NCBI GenBank assembly: GCA_947650365.1
Contig: OX393557.1
Coordinates: 26,848,885 to 26,912,884 of the forward strand
DNA from: Chamaelirium japonicum
Lineage: Eukaryota; Streptophyta; Magnoliopsida; Liliales; Melanthiaceae
Direction: 5' to 3'
Length of the DNA: 64,000 nucleotides
The notes beneath the pieces were generated by a model. That model did no database searches. It worked only from the letters and a program-made list of their open reading frames with translations, and was not told the DNA's origin. Made by a program: the position numbers and the translations under genes. Below, in pieces: positions 1 to 10,650 of this stretch (the stretch's first letter is position 1; each line of letters opens with the position of its first letter).

Positions 1-311
1 GATATTGAATTCAAGACTGAAGTAACAGTATGCATTGTTCAAGAAGGTGACCTTTCCTTAGTATAACTATATAAGAAGTGGGAAACTTGCCAATTGCAGC
101 TTATAAAATTATGAGGCGATGTGATTTGGTGTTTTGTTTTTCTTTTTTCAAAAGTTTGGCATGCTCACATTTCATCTCAGTCAGATGTAACTTGGAGGAA
201 GCTTGTCATTGCTGTTAATCTATTATGCATTAACAACTTTTTGCTATTACGATCTCTCATGGATTATGTACCAGTGCATCCAACACAAAGGGTTAAGTTG
301 ATATATGGTAC

Positions 312-508
312 CTAATTGAATACCACAAATAATCACTAGTGTCCCCTGTCGTATTTAACTGTTCCAAGAGACCCAGCCTGGTAAAAGAGTTGTTATCCCA
401 TATTCCTACTCCCTCTTTATACCACTCCCAAGCTGAAGATGCTAGAGAATACTCCTCGCTAACTTCATGTCCACGTGATGAACCTTTAGGCGTTTTTTGT
501 GAGATAAC
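312..508 (-). CDS. BGAL: Beta-galactosidase exon 12 (last exon in the window)
   Basis: This exon encodes residues 419-483 plus two bases. The core WEWYKEGVGIWDNNSFTRLG followed by LLEQLNTTGDTSDYLWYSI is typical of plant beta-galactosidases. It joins exon 11 in phase 0 (Asn-Thr-Ala-Lys to Val-Ile-Ser-Gln) across 12.6 kb. The acceptor, TTTGAAG, is weak. The donor is GTACCA. I found no further exon between 1 and 311, so the gene continues beyond the left edge. Confidence 0.9.
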
Positions 509-1689
509 CTTCAAAGAGGATCATAAAACAAGCAATAAATTGGAAGCAAATGAAAATTTAGAGATAAACATCAAATACTAACTAAACTTACAGATTACAT
601 ATCGAAAGCAGGCTGACAAACTTAACTTCCATCATGTAAATCAGTCAAAAGGTGGTCATGAGAGTGTTATAGTAGCATTTAGCTACTCTCACATCATAAA
701 TTTTATGCTGCTTAAGGAAAGACCTTTTTAACAAACATGCTCACAGATGCTGTACATAACGTATTTTTTTCCTCAGTAAATCCGTCCTGTTGGCATATAT
801 TATTCTCTTGCAAGGATTCCACCAATTGTCTTCCTAAGAGAGCATGTTTCTTCGTTATACAGGAGGATTATGGTGTAAACAGGTTCTCTATTTTACTTCT
901 AATGCACTTAGCTTTTAAGAAGTATCCTATCTTGTTCAGCAATTGCTTTATGTATCTTTGATTCATAAAAAGGCCATTTCAGTACCTACAATGGATATCC
1001 ACAATGTTTGTTATTGTTTTGGTGGTCATCATCGCCGTACCCATTGTTGTTGCTATTACTGTTACTGTTCTTATTTTTTTATCATCATCTTTTGGATACC
1101 AAATTAAGTTGATTAATGGGTCTATGAGTCAGGCTTTCATCGCTACATCATACTGTGTTTACTACGGTACAACAAGCAACAATGACATTGTATGTGTCCT
1201 GACCTTCATGATTTCGCGTTTTCGCTGGTGTAGTACTAGTTCACAATTCCAGAAAACAGGACACTCCGCAATAGGAAGTAGACAAGTGATTTACCCTTTA
1301 AAGATTCCATACAAACTTCGACATCCAATCAAAATCTAAAATAAAAGGGACACTTCATCCGAATGACCATAACTGCTACTTTGAGTGCAATAATATATTA
1401 GCCAATAACTATCAACAAGAATAGTTAAGCCACAACCACAACAATCACAAATATTTTCAATTGATTCCACCAAGCCATAATTTTCTTTAGATCGGCAGCA
1501 ACATTGATTTATTTTTTTGGTGAGAAGTCTCACCAGAAACATTGTTATAACACAAAAATGAATACTGGCACACATCAAGTCAATGACATAAGTTCATCTC
1601 AATCATAGTTCAAAAAATCGAAATATATCGTGAAATATATCGGAAAATGAAAAACCCAACACGAAATCAAGCCCACAGTCTCGAGCGGA
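509..1689. other. Intron 11, left part without recognised element
   Basis: AT-rich sequence inside intron 11. I see no coding exon, terminal repeat or RNA gene in it. Short open frames here lack any family resemblance. Confidence 0.6.
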
Positions 1690-2110
1690 ATGAAAAATGT
1701 CCAAAAATAGCGACATTTCGCGAGATATCGAGCGAAATGTCCTGGCAGCAAAATTTCGCGGTATTTCAGCGGACAGGAGGGTTCCACCTCACGTGGCGTG
1801 GCAGACAGACGTGAAGTTTCGACGATATTTCGTGATAACTTGTGCGAAATATCGTTTGATGCGAAAGAGAATAATTTTGTCCGGACAGGTGGGGACCACC
1901 TCACGTGGGGCGGCAGACAAAGACAGGCCGAAAGGCAATTTATCAACGATATTTCGCGAATTTTCGTGTGAAATTTCGCGGTCCGAAATGACCTGTCAAC
2001 ATCTGGGGCCCACTTCACTTGGGGCGGCAGAAAGCCACAGACCGAAGCTGCTCCGGATTGCAAAATTTCACAAGATTTCGCGTGGTTTTTTGCGATTTTT
2101 CGCGGTAAAC
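1690..2110. repeat. Three diverged tandem units of about 113 bp
   Basis: Units centred near 1790, 1900 and 2010 each contain a segment like CACCTCACGTGGGGCGGCAG followed by stretches such as CGATATTTCGCG. Spacing between matching segments is about 113 bp. Copies are strongly diverged. The source element is not recognised. The repeated TTTCGCG/CGCGAAA words make the region locally self-complementary. Confidence 0.6.
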
Positions 2111-2410
2111 AGGCAAAATGCTGGATTTCTTTGTTGTTTTGCTGTTTTGGCCTGAAATTTCCTGCCCGATGTCGCTTTCAGTCATTTGCCTTTTGTCCCG
2201 AAGTTCAGCTGCTGGATTTCTTTGCTGTTTGGGCGAATTTTTTTTTTATTTAAGTCCAAACTTCGTGCAAAATACAAAGCCAAAACTTCTTTCTTTACAA
2301 ATTTCGTCTCTCTTCCTCTCTCCTCTCTCTCTCCCACTCCCTCTCCCACAGACCACTCCCACTTCCTCTCCCTCTCCCTTAGTCCCTTACTCCCTCAGTC
2401 CCTCTACAAC

Positions 2411-2550
2411 TGTTAATGTATATAGATGGGTCAGGTTTACATGTACAGTCGGGTCGGGTTATATGGTCATACATGTACATATATTGGGCTTGAGTCCCTC
2501 AATAGAGAGCATTCTATTCCTCTCCAAACCCTAGCCGTTATCTCCTAACA
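2411..2550 (+). repeat. Copia-1 5' LTR
   Basis: 140-bp direct repeat that starts TGTTAATGTA and ends CTCCTAACA. It is matched at 8896-9035 with four transition differences by eye. The same short LTR family occurs in Copia-2, Copia-3 and Copia-4. Confidence 0.95.
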
Positions 2551-2562
2551 TGGTATCAGAGC
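2551..2562 (+). other. Copia-1 primer-binding site
   Basis: TGGTATCAGAGC directly follows the 5' LTR. It is the classical plant primer-binding site complementary to the 3' end of initiator methionine tRNA. Confidence 0.9.
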
Positions 2563-3115
2563 TCTAGGGTTCTCCCGCGCGGCGACGACGACGACGGTCC
2601 TCCCCCTCCGGCAGCACCTCCCCGTCCAGCCTCCCTCCTCCACCGGCCCACCCCGTCCGGCCTCCCTCCTCCACCGGCCCCCCCCCTTTCGCCGCCCGAC
2701 AGCCCCCCTACAGCCGCCGCCCGACCTCCCTCCTCCACCGGCCCCCTCTTCCGCCGCCCGACCTCCCTCCTCCACCGCCCCCCCCCCCCCCCCCCCCCCC
2801 TTGCGCTACCCCCCCGACCCCCTTCTGCCACCAGACTGCCCCCGGCCCCCCCTTCCGCCACCCGACAGCCCCCGGCCCCCCTCTCTTCCACCTCCCGACC
2901 CCCCTTCCTCCACCCGACAGCCGCCCGGCCCCGCCCTTCCGCCGCCCGACCCCCCTTCCTCCACCCCCCGGCCCCCTTTCCTCCACCCGACAGCCCCCGC
3001 CCCCCCCCTCCTCCACCCCCCGACCCCCCTCTGCCACCCGACTGCCCCCGGCCCCCCCTCCTCCACCCCCGACCCTCCTTCCTTCCCGGTTCCCCCTTCC
3101 TGTTGAGCCTCCTCC
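2563..3115 (+). other. Copia-1 C-rich leader
   Basis: Untranslated leader between primer-binding site and gag. It is extremely rich in C, with repeated words like CCCGACCCCC and a run of about 23 C near 2777-2800. The long Gly-rich and Pro-rich frames on both strands follow from this composition and are not genes. Confidence 0.8.
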
Positions 3116-4171
3116 ATGGCTTCTACTGCCATACCGTCCGTCGTTGCGATCTCTCCACCGCTGAAGGCGGTCGCCTTTCAGTTGTCATCGGCCAGCGACT
3201 GGCCTGATTGGTCCCTCACCGTTGAGGCCGCGCTCTCCAGTCGTGATCTGTGGGGTCATATCACCGGCGATGATCCTCCTCCAGCTGTCCTCTCTGGCTC
3301 CTCCTCTGTCACCAGCAGTGCCGCGTCCTCTGCTGCGACTGCTACTATCCCGACAACTCTCACTGCAGCCACGGCTGCCGCTTTCACGTGGCGACGTCAC
3401 GATCAGGCCATCCGGACCTATCTTCTGGATTCTGTTGCTCGTCCGCTCCTTACTCCCATCGGCCGCCTTCCTACAGCGCGCGCGTTGTGGGAGTATCTCT
3501 GGGACCGGTTTCTCCCGCACGACAGCGTACGCCGGCATCAGCTTATCTGTGACTCGCAGTCTGCACGTCAGGGGGAGCGCACGATTCAGGACTTCTTCAG
3601 TCAGATGAGTGCATACTGGCATGAGCTGGACTCCCTGATCCCGGAGCCGTGTGCTTGCCCCTGCTCTCGGGATTTCCAGAGCTACCTCGATGAGGGCCAC
3701 CTACACCAGTTCCTGGCAGCGCTTCAGCCGGACTTTGCTCTCATCATTGCTCAGCTCCTGCACCGTGAGCCACTCCCTCGGCTAGAGGATGCTCTACTCG
3801 CCTTGGTCGACGAGGAGACCCGCCTTCAGACTCAGGGCGCTCGTCCTCCTCCACTTGCTCCTAGCTCCGACACTGTCCTGGCAGCCGGGTTCTCCGATGA
3901 GGCTGTCTTCTGTCACTACTGCAAGGAGCCCGGTCACATGAAGCGCGAATGCCCTACACGTCCTCCCCGCAACCCCCGCTGGGGTCCGGATGAGAGAGCC
4001 ACACGCTGGGCGTCGACTTCCCGCGACGATCGACGCGGCGGTCGAGGTGGACGGAGCCGTGGACGTGGTTCGTCCTCCCTCTGCCACTTTGGTGGTATAG
4101 TGGCTACTGCAGAGGCTTCGATGCTCCCCACTGCTACCACAGCCTCGAGGAGCTCCTTTTTCGCTACCTAG
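3116..4171 (+). pseudogene. gag: Copia-1 gag (UBN2-type, zinc knuckle)
   Basis: 351-residue Gag-like frame. The N-terminal part has the pattern of the Copia UBN2 gag domain (SASDWPDWSLTVEAAL, later ALWEYLWDRFLPHDS). A CCHC zinc knuckle CHYCKEPGHMKREC lies near residues 265-278, followed by an Arg/Gly-rich tail. In Copia elements this protein forms the particle and binds RNA. The frame closes at 4169-4171 in a spot where the related Copia-2 continues towards protease in another frame. A one-base shift after the zinc knuckle is therefore likely, and gag and pol are no longer joined. This is the only one of the four related Copia copies here that keeps the core gag domain. Confidence 0.85.
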
Positions 4172-4238
4172 CCTCCACCAGCTCCGCGATTGCTCATGGC
4201 TTGTCTGCCACCTCTGGTACTACTGCTCCATGGATCTT

Positions 4239-5606
4239 TGATGCAGGCACCAATAAGGCGCACTACAATCCTAAGCCCTTTTAGGGTTTTCTTGGTCAAT
4301 AACTAGGGTTTAGTCATCAATATAGCGACGTATAGATCAAAAGGACAGCAACCAGAAGTTATCTTATGCAGTTCTAAAGTTTATGCAATCAACATAAAGC
4401 AGGGTTAAGACTTAAAACAATTAAAGAGCGCAATACTATCACAAAAAAAACTGATTTCAGCACATAATAGGGTCAATCGCAGCAATAGATATGTAAATTG
4501 GACAATAGGCATGCAACAGATTTTCACTAAAATAGGTTACGAATGCTTGCTAGGGTTACCGACAGACGATATATGGCGAATCTAATAAATAGGCAAAGTT
4601 ATGGCTTCAACTAGCGATGAAAAGGATGATGACGGCTGCGATGCGGAGCGGAGGCAATGGAAACTAATGAAAACGAAGCGGATGCGATGGGAAAATAAAG
4701 GAAAAGAAAAGATACTGCCTGGGGTTTCCCGCCATGGGTCGATTGCAAGGATGCGCCGACGATCCTGCACACGGAGCAAGGCCGGACGTCGGGAGAAGCC
4801 GGAACCTTCGGAAAACGAAGCCCAAAGCCTTCACGAGGCGAAGTCGTGGAATCGGCGAGGATCGGGGACACGAGTCTCGCCCGGAAGCACTCACGAAGAG
4901 GCACGAATTTCAGCAACTATCAAAATCTGATTTCTTCTTTCTTCATCTTTTTGTAGGATTAGGGTTTTTGTTTCGATGGTTAGGATCAAAGGCCAATTAG
5001 GGTTTGATGGTGGGGATTCAAAGGGCTATGAAAGGCAACTAAAAGAGAGAGAAACAAGGGAGAGAAGAGAGAGAGGAGAGAGGGAACGGAACAAGGGGTC
5101 GGGGGCTTCGGTTTCCGCGCGGAAGGTGTGTGGGGCCGGCCGGTTCACGGGAAAAGAGAAGGGAGGGAACGGCATCACAAAGGGGAATCCTATTGGGCTT
5201 AAGATAAGCCCAATTAAGTCCTAATTGAAGCCCATAACTTGCCATGTCATCAAAATAGAGTTATTTCGCCATCTAACCGTCGGTTTCGAGATCTAATCTC
5301 GTCCGTCGGTGCCCCGCAAACACACACACCCATAATTTTATTAATATTATGCTGAAACTCACCCGAGAAGACCCGGATTCAATCCGAAAAGCCCTCGGAT
5401 GAGATCATGGACATCCCCCATGAACTGGGCAAGAACAGGAATAGAACTAAATGCTGAAATAAGGCCAAAAACAGGGAAAAATGGCCAAAAACTGAAATAA
5501 ACGACTAACAAGCCCCAAACGGCTAATGTCATCCAAACATAAAATAAAATGACTGGAAATAAAACTCTCTGGTGACGAACTGAAGGTGCTGATCAGGTCT
5601 GCATCA
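4239..5606. mobile_element. 1.37-kb TG...CA insertion in Copia-1, probably a solo LTR
   Basis: The segment interrupts the Copia-1 protease just before its Asp-Ser-Gly motif. It begins TGATGCAG and ends CTGCATCA, an 8-bp perfect inverted end, and is flanked by ATCTT on both sides (4234-4238 and 5607-5611). TG...CA ends with a 5-bp duplication fit a solo LTR of about 1368 bp. I see no coding domain, primer site or second LTR inside. It is unlike the other LTRs in this window, so its family is unknown. A non-autonomous element of another type is possible. Confidence 0.75.
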
Positions 5607-8600
5607 ATCTTCGATTCGGGTGCCTCCTGTCACCTCACCTTTGACTCCACTATCCTCACGGACTGTTCTCCCACTATCACCCACCAGGAGGTTCGCACTG
5701 CGGATGAGACTCTCATCCCTATTCCGCAATGTGGATCCATCACTACCTCCTCTGACCCTTCTGGTCGCCTGACTCTACCCTATGTCCATCATGCCCCCCG
5801 TCTTAACATTAATCTAATCTCTATCAGTTCTCTTTGCGACTCTGGGCTGACTGTCACCTTCACCCCTTCTGTTTGTGTTGTGCAGGATTCGCGGACGGGT
5901 CAGAGGATTGGGCTGGGCCGTAGAGCAGGAGGCCTTTACCAGCTGGACCATCCCCATGTGTCTTCCGTTCCTGTTGCGTCTGTCATGTCTATCACCTCTG
6001 ATGCCGACCTGTGGCACAGAAGGTTAGGTCATATATCGAGTGATCGACTCAAAAGCGTATTCCGTTCGGGCGCTTTGGGTCGAGCATCTTTCTTCCCCCT
6101 CTCTGTTTGTACGGATTGTAGACTGGCAAAGCATCTAGCTCTTCCATTCTCTGCTAGTGCTTCCCAGTCTGATGCTTTATTTGATTTAGTCCATTCGGAC
6201 ATTTGGGGTCCTGCTCCTGTTGCATCTATTACGGGTTACATGTATTATGTGTGCTTTATCGATGACTATTCTACGTGCACCTGGGTTTATCTTATGCGTC
6301 ATCGATCTGAAGTACCTCACATCTTTAGGAGATTCACCACTATGATACACACTCAGTTTGGTCGACGCATCAAGACCTTTCGGTCTGATTGTGCCAAGGA
6401 GTATCTCTCCTCTGAGATGCGTGAGATTCTTCAGTCTCACGGCACTCTTCACCAGCAATCCTGTCCCCACACCCATGAGCAGAACGGCGTTGCCGAACAC
6501 AAGCATCGTCATGTCCTTGAGACTGCACGAGCCTTGCTTCTCTCTGCGTCTGTTCCTCACTCCTACTGGGCTGAAGCTGTCATGACGGTTGTCCACCTCA
6601 TCAATATCACTCCGTCGTCTGCTCTGTCCGGTGCCACCCCATATGAGCGTCTCCACTCCAGCCCACTTGACTACTCTCTTCTTCGCATGTTTGGCTGCAC
6701 GTGCTTCGTTCTTCTTCCTCCCCATGAGCGCACCAAACTCTCTGCGAGGTCTGTTAGGTGTGTTCACTTGGGGCTCAGTCGGGAGCACAAGGGGTATCGG
6801 TGCTACGATCCCTTGGCTCGCCGGATCCGTGTCTCCCGTCACGTTTCCTTTGTTGAGGATGTCCCGTACTTCTCACCTGAGTCTCGGGATCTTTCCTTGC
6901 CTCCTGCGTCACCCTCCTCGCCTTCCCCACATCTCCACATCCCCGTTCTACCCCCGTTTTCTGTTGTCCCATCCACGCCTACTCCTTCTCCATCTTCCCT
7001 GCCACCTTCATAACCACCATCACCATCACCACCACCTCCTCCGTCTTCCTCGACACCTCCACCACCACCTGTTACTCGTGTATATGTTCGTCGGTCTGCA
7101 GCTCCTCCTCCAGAGTCGGTTCACACTGGTACTACCTCGCCTGATGCTGCTGCCCCCTCCTCCCCGGTCGTAGATCCTGCTCCTGTTCGGCGTTACCCAG
7201 CGTGCGAACATCACCCTCCTGCCAGATATGACTACTCTCCTGACAGGTTTGGCTACTCTGCCTTTCCCTCTGACTCTCCTGACTTCTCTGGCTACTCTGC
7301 CAGTGCCTCATATTCACCATCTTTTCAGGCTTTTCTTACTGCTATACACACCCATCGGGAGCCCCAATTGTACCGTGAGGCAGCTTTACATCCAGAGTGG
7401 CGGCAGGCCAAGTCAGTTGAGCTTGAGGCTTTTCAACGGACCCAGACATGGGATTTGGTGCCTTGTCCCTCCGGTGTGGTGCCTGTTAGCTGCAAGTGGA
7501 TATTCAAGGTCAAGACTCGACCTGACGGATCCATTGAGCGGCACAAGGCTCGCCTATTTGCCCGTGGCTTCTCCCAGGAGTATGGGATCGATTACGAGGA
7601 GACGTTTGCTCCGGTTGCTCGGATGACTACTGTGCGCACCCTCTTAGCTGTGGCAGCTGCTCGAGGGTGGCCTCTCCATCAGATGGATGTCACCAATGCG
7701 TTCCTCCACGGTGACCTCTCCGAGGAAGTCTACATGGCTCCTCCTCCGGGCGTTTCAGTTCCTCCAGGGCACGTTTGTCGCTTGCGCCGAGCCATCTATG
7801 GGCTCAAGCAGGCCCCTCGTGCCTGGTTTGAGCGATTTCGCAGTGCAGTTCTGGTCGCCGGGTTTGTTGAGCGACACTCCGACTATGCCCTGTTCACTCG
7901 CTCCTCCAGCCAGGGTATTGTCGTTCTTCTCCTCTATGTGGATGATATGATCATTACTGGGGATGACAGTGCCACCATCGCATCCCTTCAGCGGCACCTC
8001 TAGAGTTAGTTTGAGATGAAAGATCTGGGCTCTCTTCGCTACTTTTTGGGCCTTGAGATTGCCCGGTCAGCTCGTGGTCTGTTGGTCTCCCAGTAGAAGT
8101 ACATCTCCGACATCCTTGCTGATGCTGCTCTTACTGACTCTCGCACTGCTGATACACCCATGGAGCTCAATTTGAAGCTTCTAGTTACAGATGGTGAGCC
8201 GCTCTAGGATGTCTCCCGCTACCAGAGGCTGGTTGGGATGCTCATCTATCTCACTATGACCCGGCCAGACATTGCCCATGCTGTTGGCATTGTCAGTCAG
8301 TTTGTTCAGGCTCCACGTTCGGTTCACTATGCAGCTATCCTTCGGATTATCCGCTACCTCCGGGGCACCATCAGTCGTTCCTTACTGTTTCCCTCCACCT
8401 CTCCGTTGGTGCTGCGTGCCTACTCCGATGCAGATTGGGCAGGAGATGCAGCCACTCACCACTCTACTACAGGATACTGTGTGTTTCTGGGTGATTCACT
8501 TATTTCGTGGCGCAGCAAGAAATAGGAGTCTGTTGCTCGCTCCAGCACCGAAGCCGAATACAGGGCTATGTCTTCCACCACCGCAGAGATTGTCTGGCTT

Positions 8601-8882
8601 CGCCGCCTTCTGCTCGACTTGGGAGTTGTGATATTCGGGCCCACCCCTTTCTTCTGTGACAACCGGAGTGCTATTCAGATTGCTAGCAACCCGGTCTTCC
8701 ATGAGCGAACAAAACATATTGAAGTTGATTGTCATTATGTTCGCCAGGAGTTTCTCGACCACACCATCTCCCTGCCATTCATTTCCTCATCGGAGCAGAC
8801 TGCTGATTTCCTGACGAAACCCCTTACGATTGCTCGCTTCCGGCATTTTATCGGCAAACTCTTGGTTCATGATCCACCGTGA
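5607..8882 (+). pseudogene. pol: Copia-1 pol (protease, integrase, RT, RNase H) with nonsense changes
   Basis: One continuous frame carries all Copia pol domains in order. Protease DSGASCHLT lies near 5615. The pre-integrase motif LWHRRLGHISSDRL lies near 6010, and the integrase core runs from WGPAPVASITGYMYYVCFID near 6205 to HEQNGVAEHKHRHVLETAR. Then come a Pro-rich spacer, reverse transcriptase with YVDDM near 7935, and RNase H near 8400-8880. The frame is broken by TAA at 7011 and by TAG at 8001, 8007, 8094, 8205 and 8523. Related copies have CAG, CAA or CAT at the TAG positions. Otherwise the sequence is well kept, which fits a fairly recent insertion that decayed by point mutation. Confidence 0.92.
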
Positions 8883-8895
8883 GTTTGAGGGGGAG
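8883..8895 (+). other. Copia-1 polypurine tract
   Basis: A purine-rich stretch ending TTTGAGGGGGAG abuts the 3' LTR. It is the expected plus-strand priming site and recurs next to the Copia-3 LTR at 28398-28410. Confidence 0.85.
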
Positions 8896-9035
8896 TGTTA
8901 ATATATATAGATGGGTCGGGTTTACATGTACAGTCGGGTCGGGTTATACGGTCATACATGTACATATATTGGGCTTGAGTCCCTCAATAGAGAGCATTCT
9001 ATTCCTCTCCAAACCCTAGCCGTCATCTCCTAACA
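8896..9035 (+). repeat. Copia-1 3' LTR
   Basis: 140-bp copy of the 5' LTR, beginning TGTTAATATA and ending CTCCTAACA. It is followed by the second ACAAC target copy. Confidence 0.95.
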
Positions 9036-9148
9036 ACAACAAACCAAAGTCCACTCCCAAAGTCCCCCAAGGTTCGAAATCTCCCAAAGTCCACTAGCAC
9101 CGAAAATTAGTGATATGGTTGTATCCTGATTCCCGCATCAATTAGCAT

Positions 9149-9234
9149 CTAGCACCGAAGTGGGAGAGGGAGAGGGGGAGTGATTGGGACCCAATCACTC
9201 CCCCTCTCCCTCTTCCACTCCCACTTCGGTGCTA
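9149..9234. repeat. Fold-back inverted repeat, MITE-like
   Basis: Arms 9149-9188 and 9190-9234 are complementary with almost no loop (CTAGCACCGAAGTGGGAG against CTCCCACTTCGGTGCTAG). The right arm has a few extra bases. Further copies of TAGCACCGAAAATTAG-like sequence lie on both sides (9096-9115 and 9230-9270), so a larger degenerate inverted element is likely. No target duplication was identified. Confidence 0.7.
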
Positions 9235-9499
9235 GTTTTCGGTGCTAATCTTTGGTGCTATCGGTGCAAATTATCTTTGGCATCAGCGGTATATGACATG
9301 GCATTACTATTGTACAGATTATCTTGCATCCATCTGATGCAAAACAATGTGGGTGGACAGGAAATCAGTAGTTTAATTGTACTAGCAGTGTTTCACTATA
9401 AATTAAAAGTTTCCGGTCAGAAATTTTGTTCAAGCCATCAACAGGGAATAATGGATTTTAAAAGAAAACTACAATCATCAGGCAGTTTGATTTCAGTTC

Positions 9500-10650
9500 T
9501 AAGAATTAAAAATGAATAATGCTTAAATTAAGAGACACGAGTCCGTCCTGCAATATCAAGAATTAATGAACTTAACAGGCAGGTAGGGACACACAACCTC
9601 ACGATGGTGGACAACAACTAGCAAAGATAATAAGCTGGAGATTTGATTAATGGAATGACCGAGAGTACCTTACTGGGTAGGGACGTACCTACTGAGGGGT
9701 GAGGGGAGCCTCGGGTGGAGACGGAAGCAGTGCAGAAAGCTCGGGCAGGGTCGGGACCGGTGCAAGCAGAAGAAGAGCGGCAACGTTTGGGTGCACGGGT
9801 GCGTTTGGATGTCGAGATAGCCGTGTCCGTCATGGATCAAGTCGTGGTCGACGTCGGGATCAGCCATGACGGCATACCGAGGCAAGCTGAGGACACAGAT
9901 TCGGGCCGGGGCAGGTCGGGTTGGATCCAACTCACAAAAGGGGTAGGGGGTTGGCTGTGGCTCGGGTTGAGGGAGGGAGGCTGGGGCGGTTGTGGCATGG
10001 GGTATGGGCAGACAGAAGGGGCGGGGCTCGGGGTGGGTGGATCGATGGTCGACTGTGGGGAGGAAGGGGAAAGGAAGAGGGGATCAAGGTCGGGGTGGCA
10101 GGCACGGGAAGAGGAGAGGTGGCACAGGGGTGTAGGGGGGGTGGTCGGGTGGCGGGGGGCTGCGGGGAGGAGGGTGCGGCGTGGGATCGTGGGCGAAGTC
10201 GGGGCGCTGGGAGAGGAGGCGGAGCCGAGGCCGGGGTTGTGGCATGTGGAGAGGAGGCGGGGGCTCAGGGCTGGGGCACGGGGAGAGGGGGAATACGGGT
10301 CGAGCTGGGGTGATTGGCCGGGGAAGAGGAAGGGATGAGGTAAGAGTTGGGCTAGAGTTTCACACGCCTAGCACACACCTAGAGTTTCACATGCCTAGAG
10401 TTTGGGATTGGGGTTTCACACACCTCACCCTGATTCTCTCAACAATTGTAGAGGAAATAAAATTTTATTTCATTATTCAGTACCTATAAAGGAACAAGGG
10501 GGGCCTTTATATAGGCTTACAATGACTAACTCAAAAAGCCGACAGGCAAGGTGGGACTAAACTCAAACCAGGAAATAATAAGACAAAATAAACGCAAATA
10601 GCTGGGGTCGGCTCTGCTTAGCCGATCATAACCACAAACTCAGATGACGC
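9500..10650 (-). mobile_element. Diverged LTR fragment related to the chromodomain Gypsy LTR
   Basis: Several landmarks match the 1451-bp LTR at 22863-24313 in order: CAGGCAGGTA near 9577, a GC-rich G-heavy middle, repeated TTTCACACGCCT near 10358, a stretch like GGAAATAAAATTTTATTT, and the end ACAAACTCAGATGACGCC. The similarity is clear but low. It stops at about 10650, where Copia-4 pol sequence starts abruptly. It may be a truncated or recombined solo LTR of an older member. Confidence 0.7.

Larger units (their letters stand above)
2411..9035 (+). mobile_element. Copia-1 LTR retrotransposon with nested insertion
   Basis: This is a complete Ty1/Copia element with two 140-bp LTRs (2411-2550 and 8896-9035) that begin TGTTAAT and end CCTAACA. 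The flanking 5-bp target duplication ACAAC (2406-2410 and 9036-9040) is perfect. A primer-binding site TGGTATCAGAGC at 2551-2562 fits initiator methionine tRNA. The gag-pol order is gag, protease, integrase, reverse transcriptase, RNase H, as in Copia. Without the 1.37-kb insertion at 4239-5606 it is about 5.3 kb. The two LTRs differ by four transitions by eye. Several nonsense changes in pol and a shift between gag and protease mean it cannot move by itself. It lies in intron 11 of the beta-galactosidase gene, in the opposite direction. Confidence 0.95.

Noticed and set aside
1-311. A thirteenth beta-galactosidase exon
   Set aside because: I read all three minus-strand frames here and saw no stretch with the expected GH35 continuation or splice pattern. 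It must lie beyond the left edge.
2545-3132. Overlapping Gly-rich and Pro-rich open frames on both strands
   Set aside because: They arise from the C-rich leader of Copia-1. Frames are open on both strands because stop codons are rare in such sequence.
9715-10338. 207-residue Gly/Arg-rich frame as a gene
   Set aside because: It lies in the G-rich middle of a diverged Gypsy LTR fragment and has no domain or relation to known proteins.
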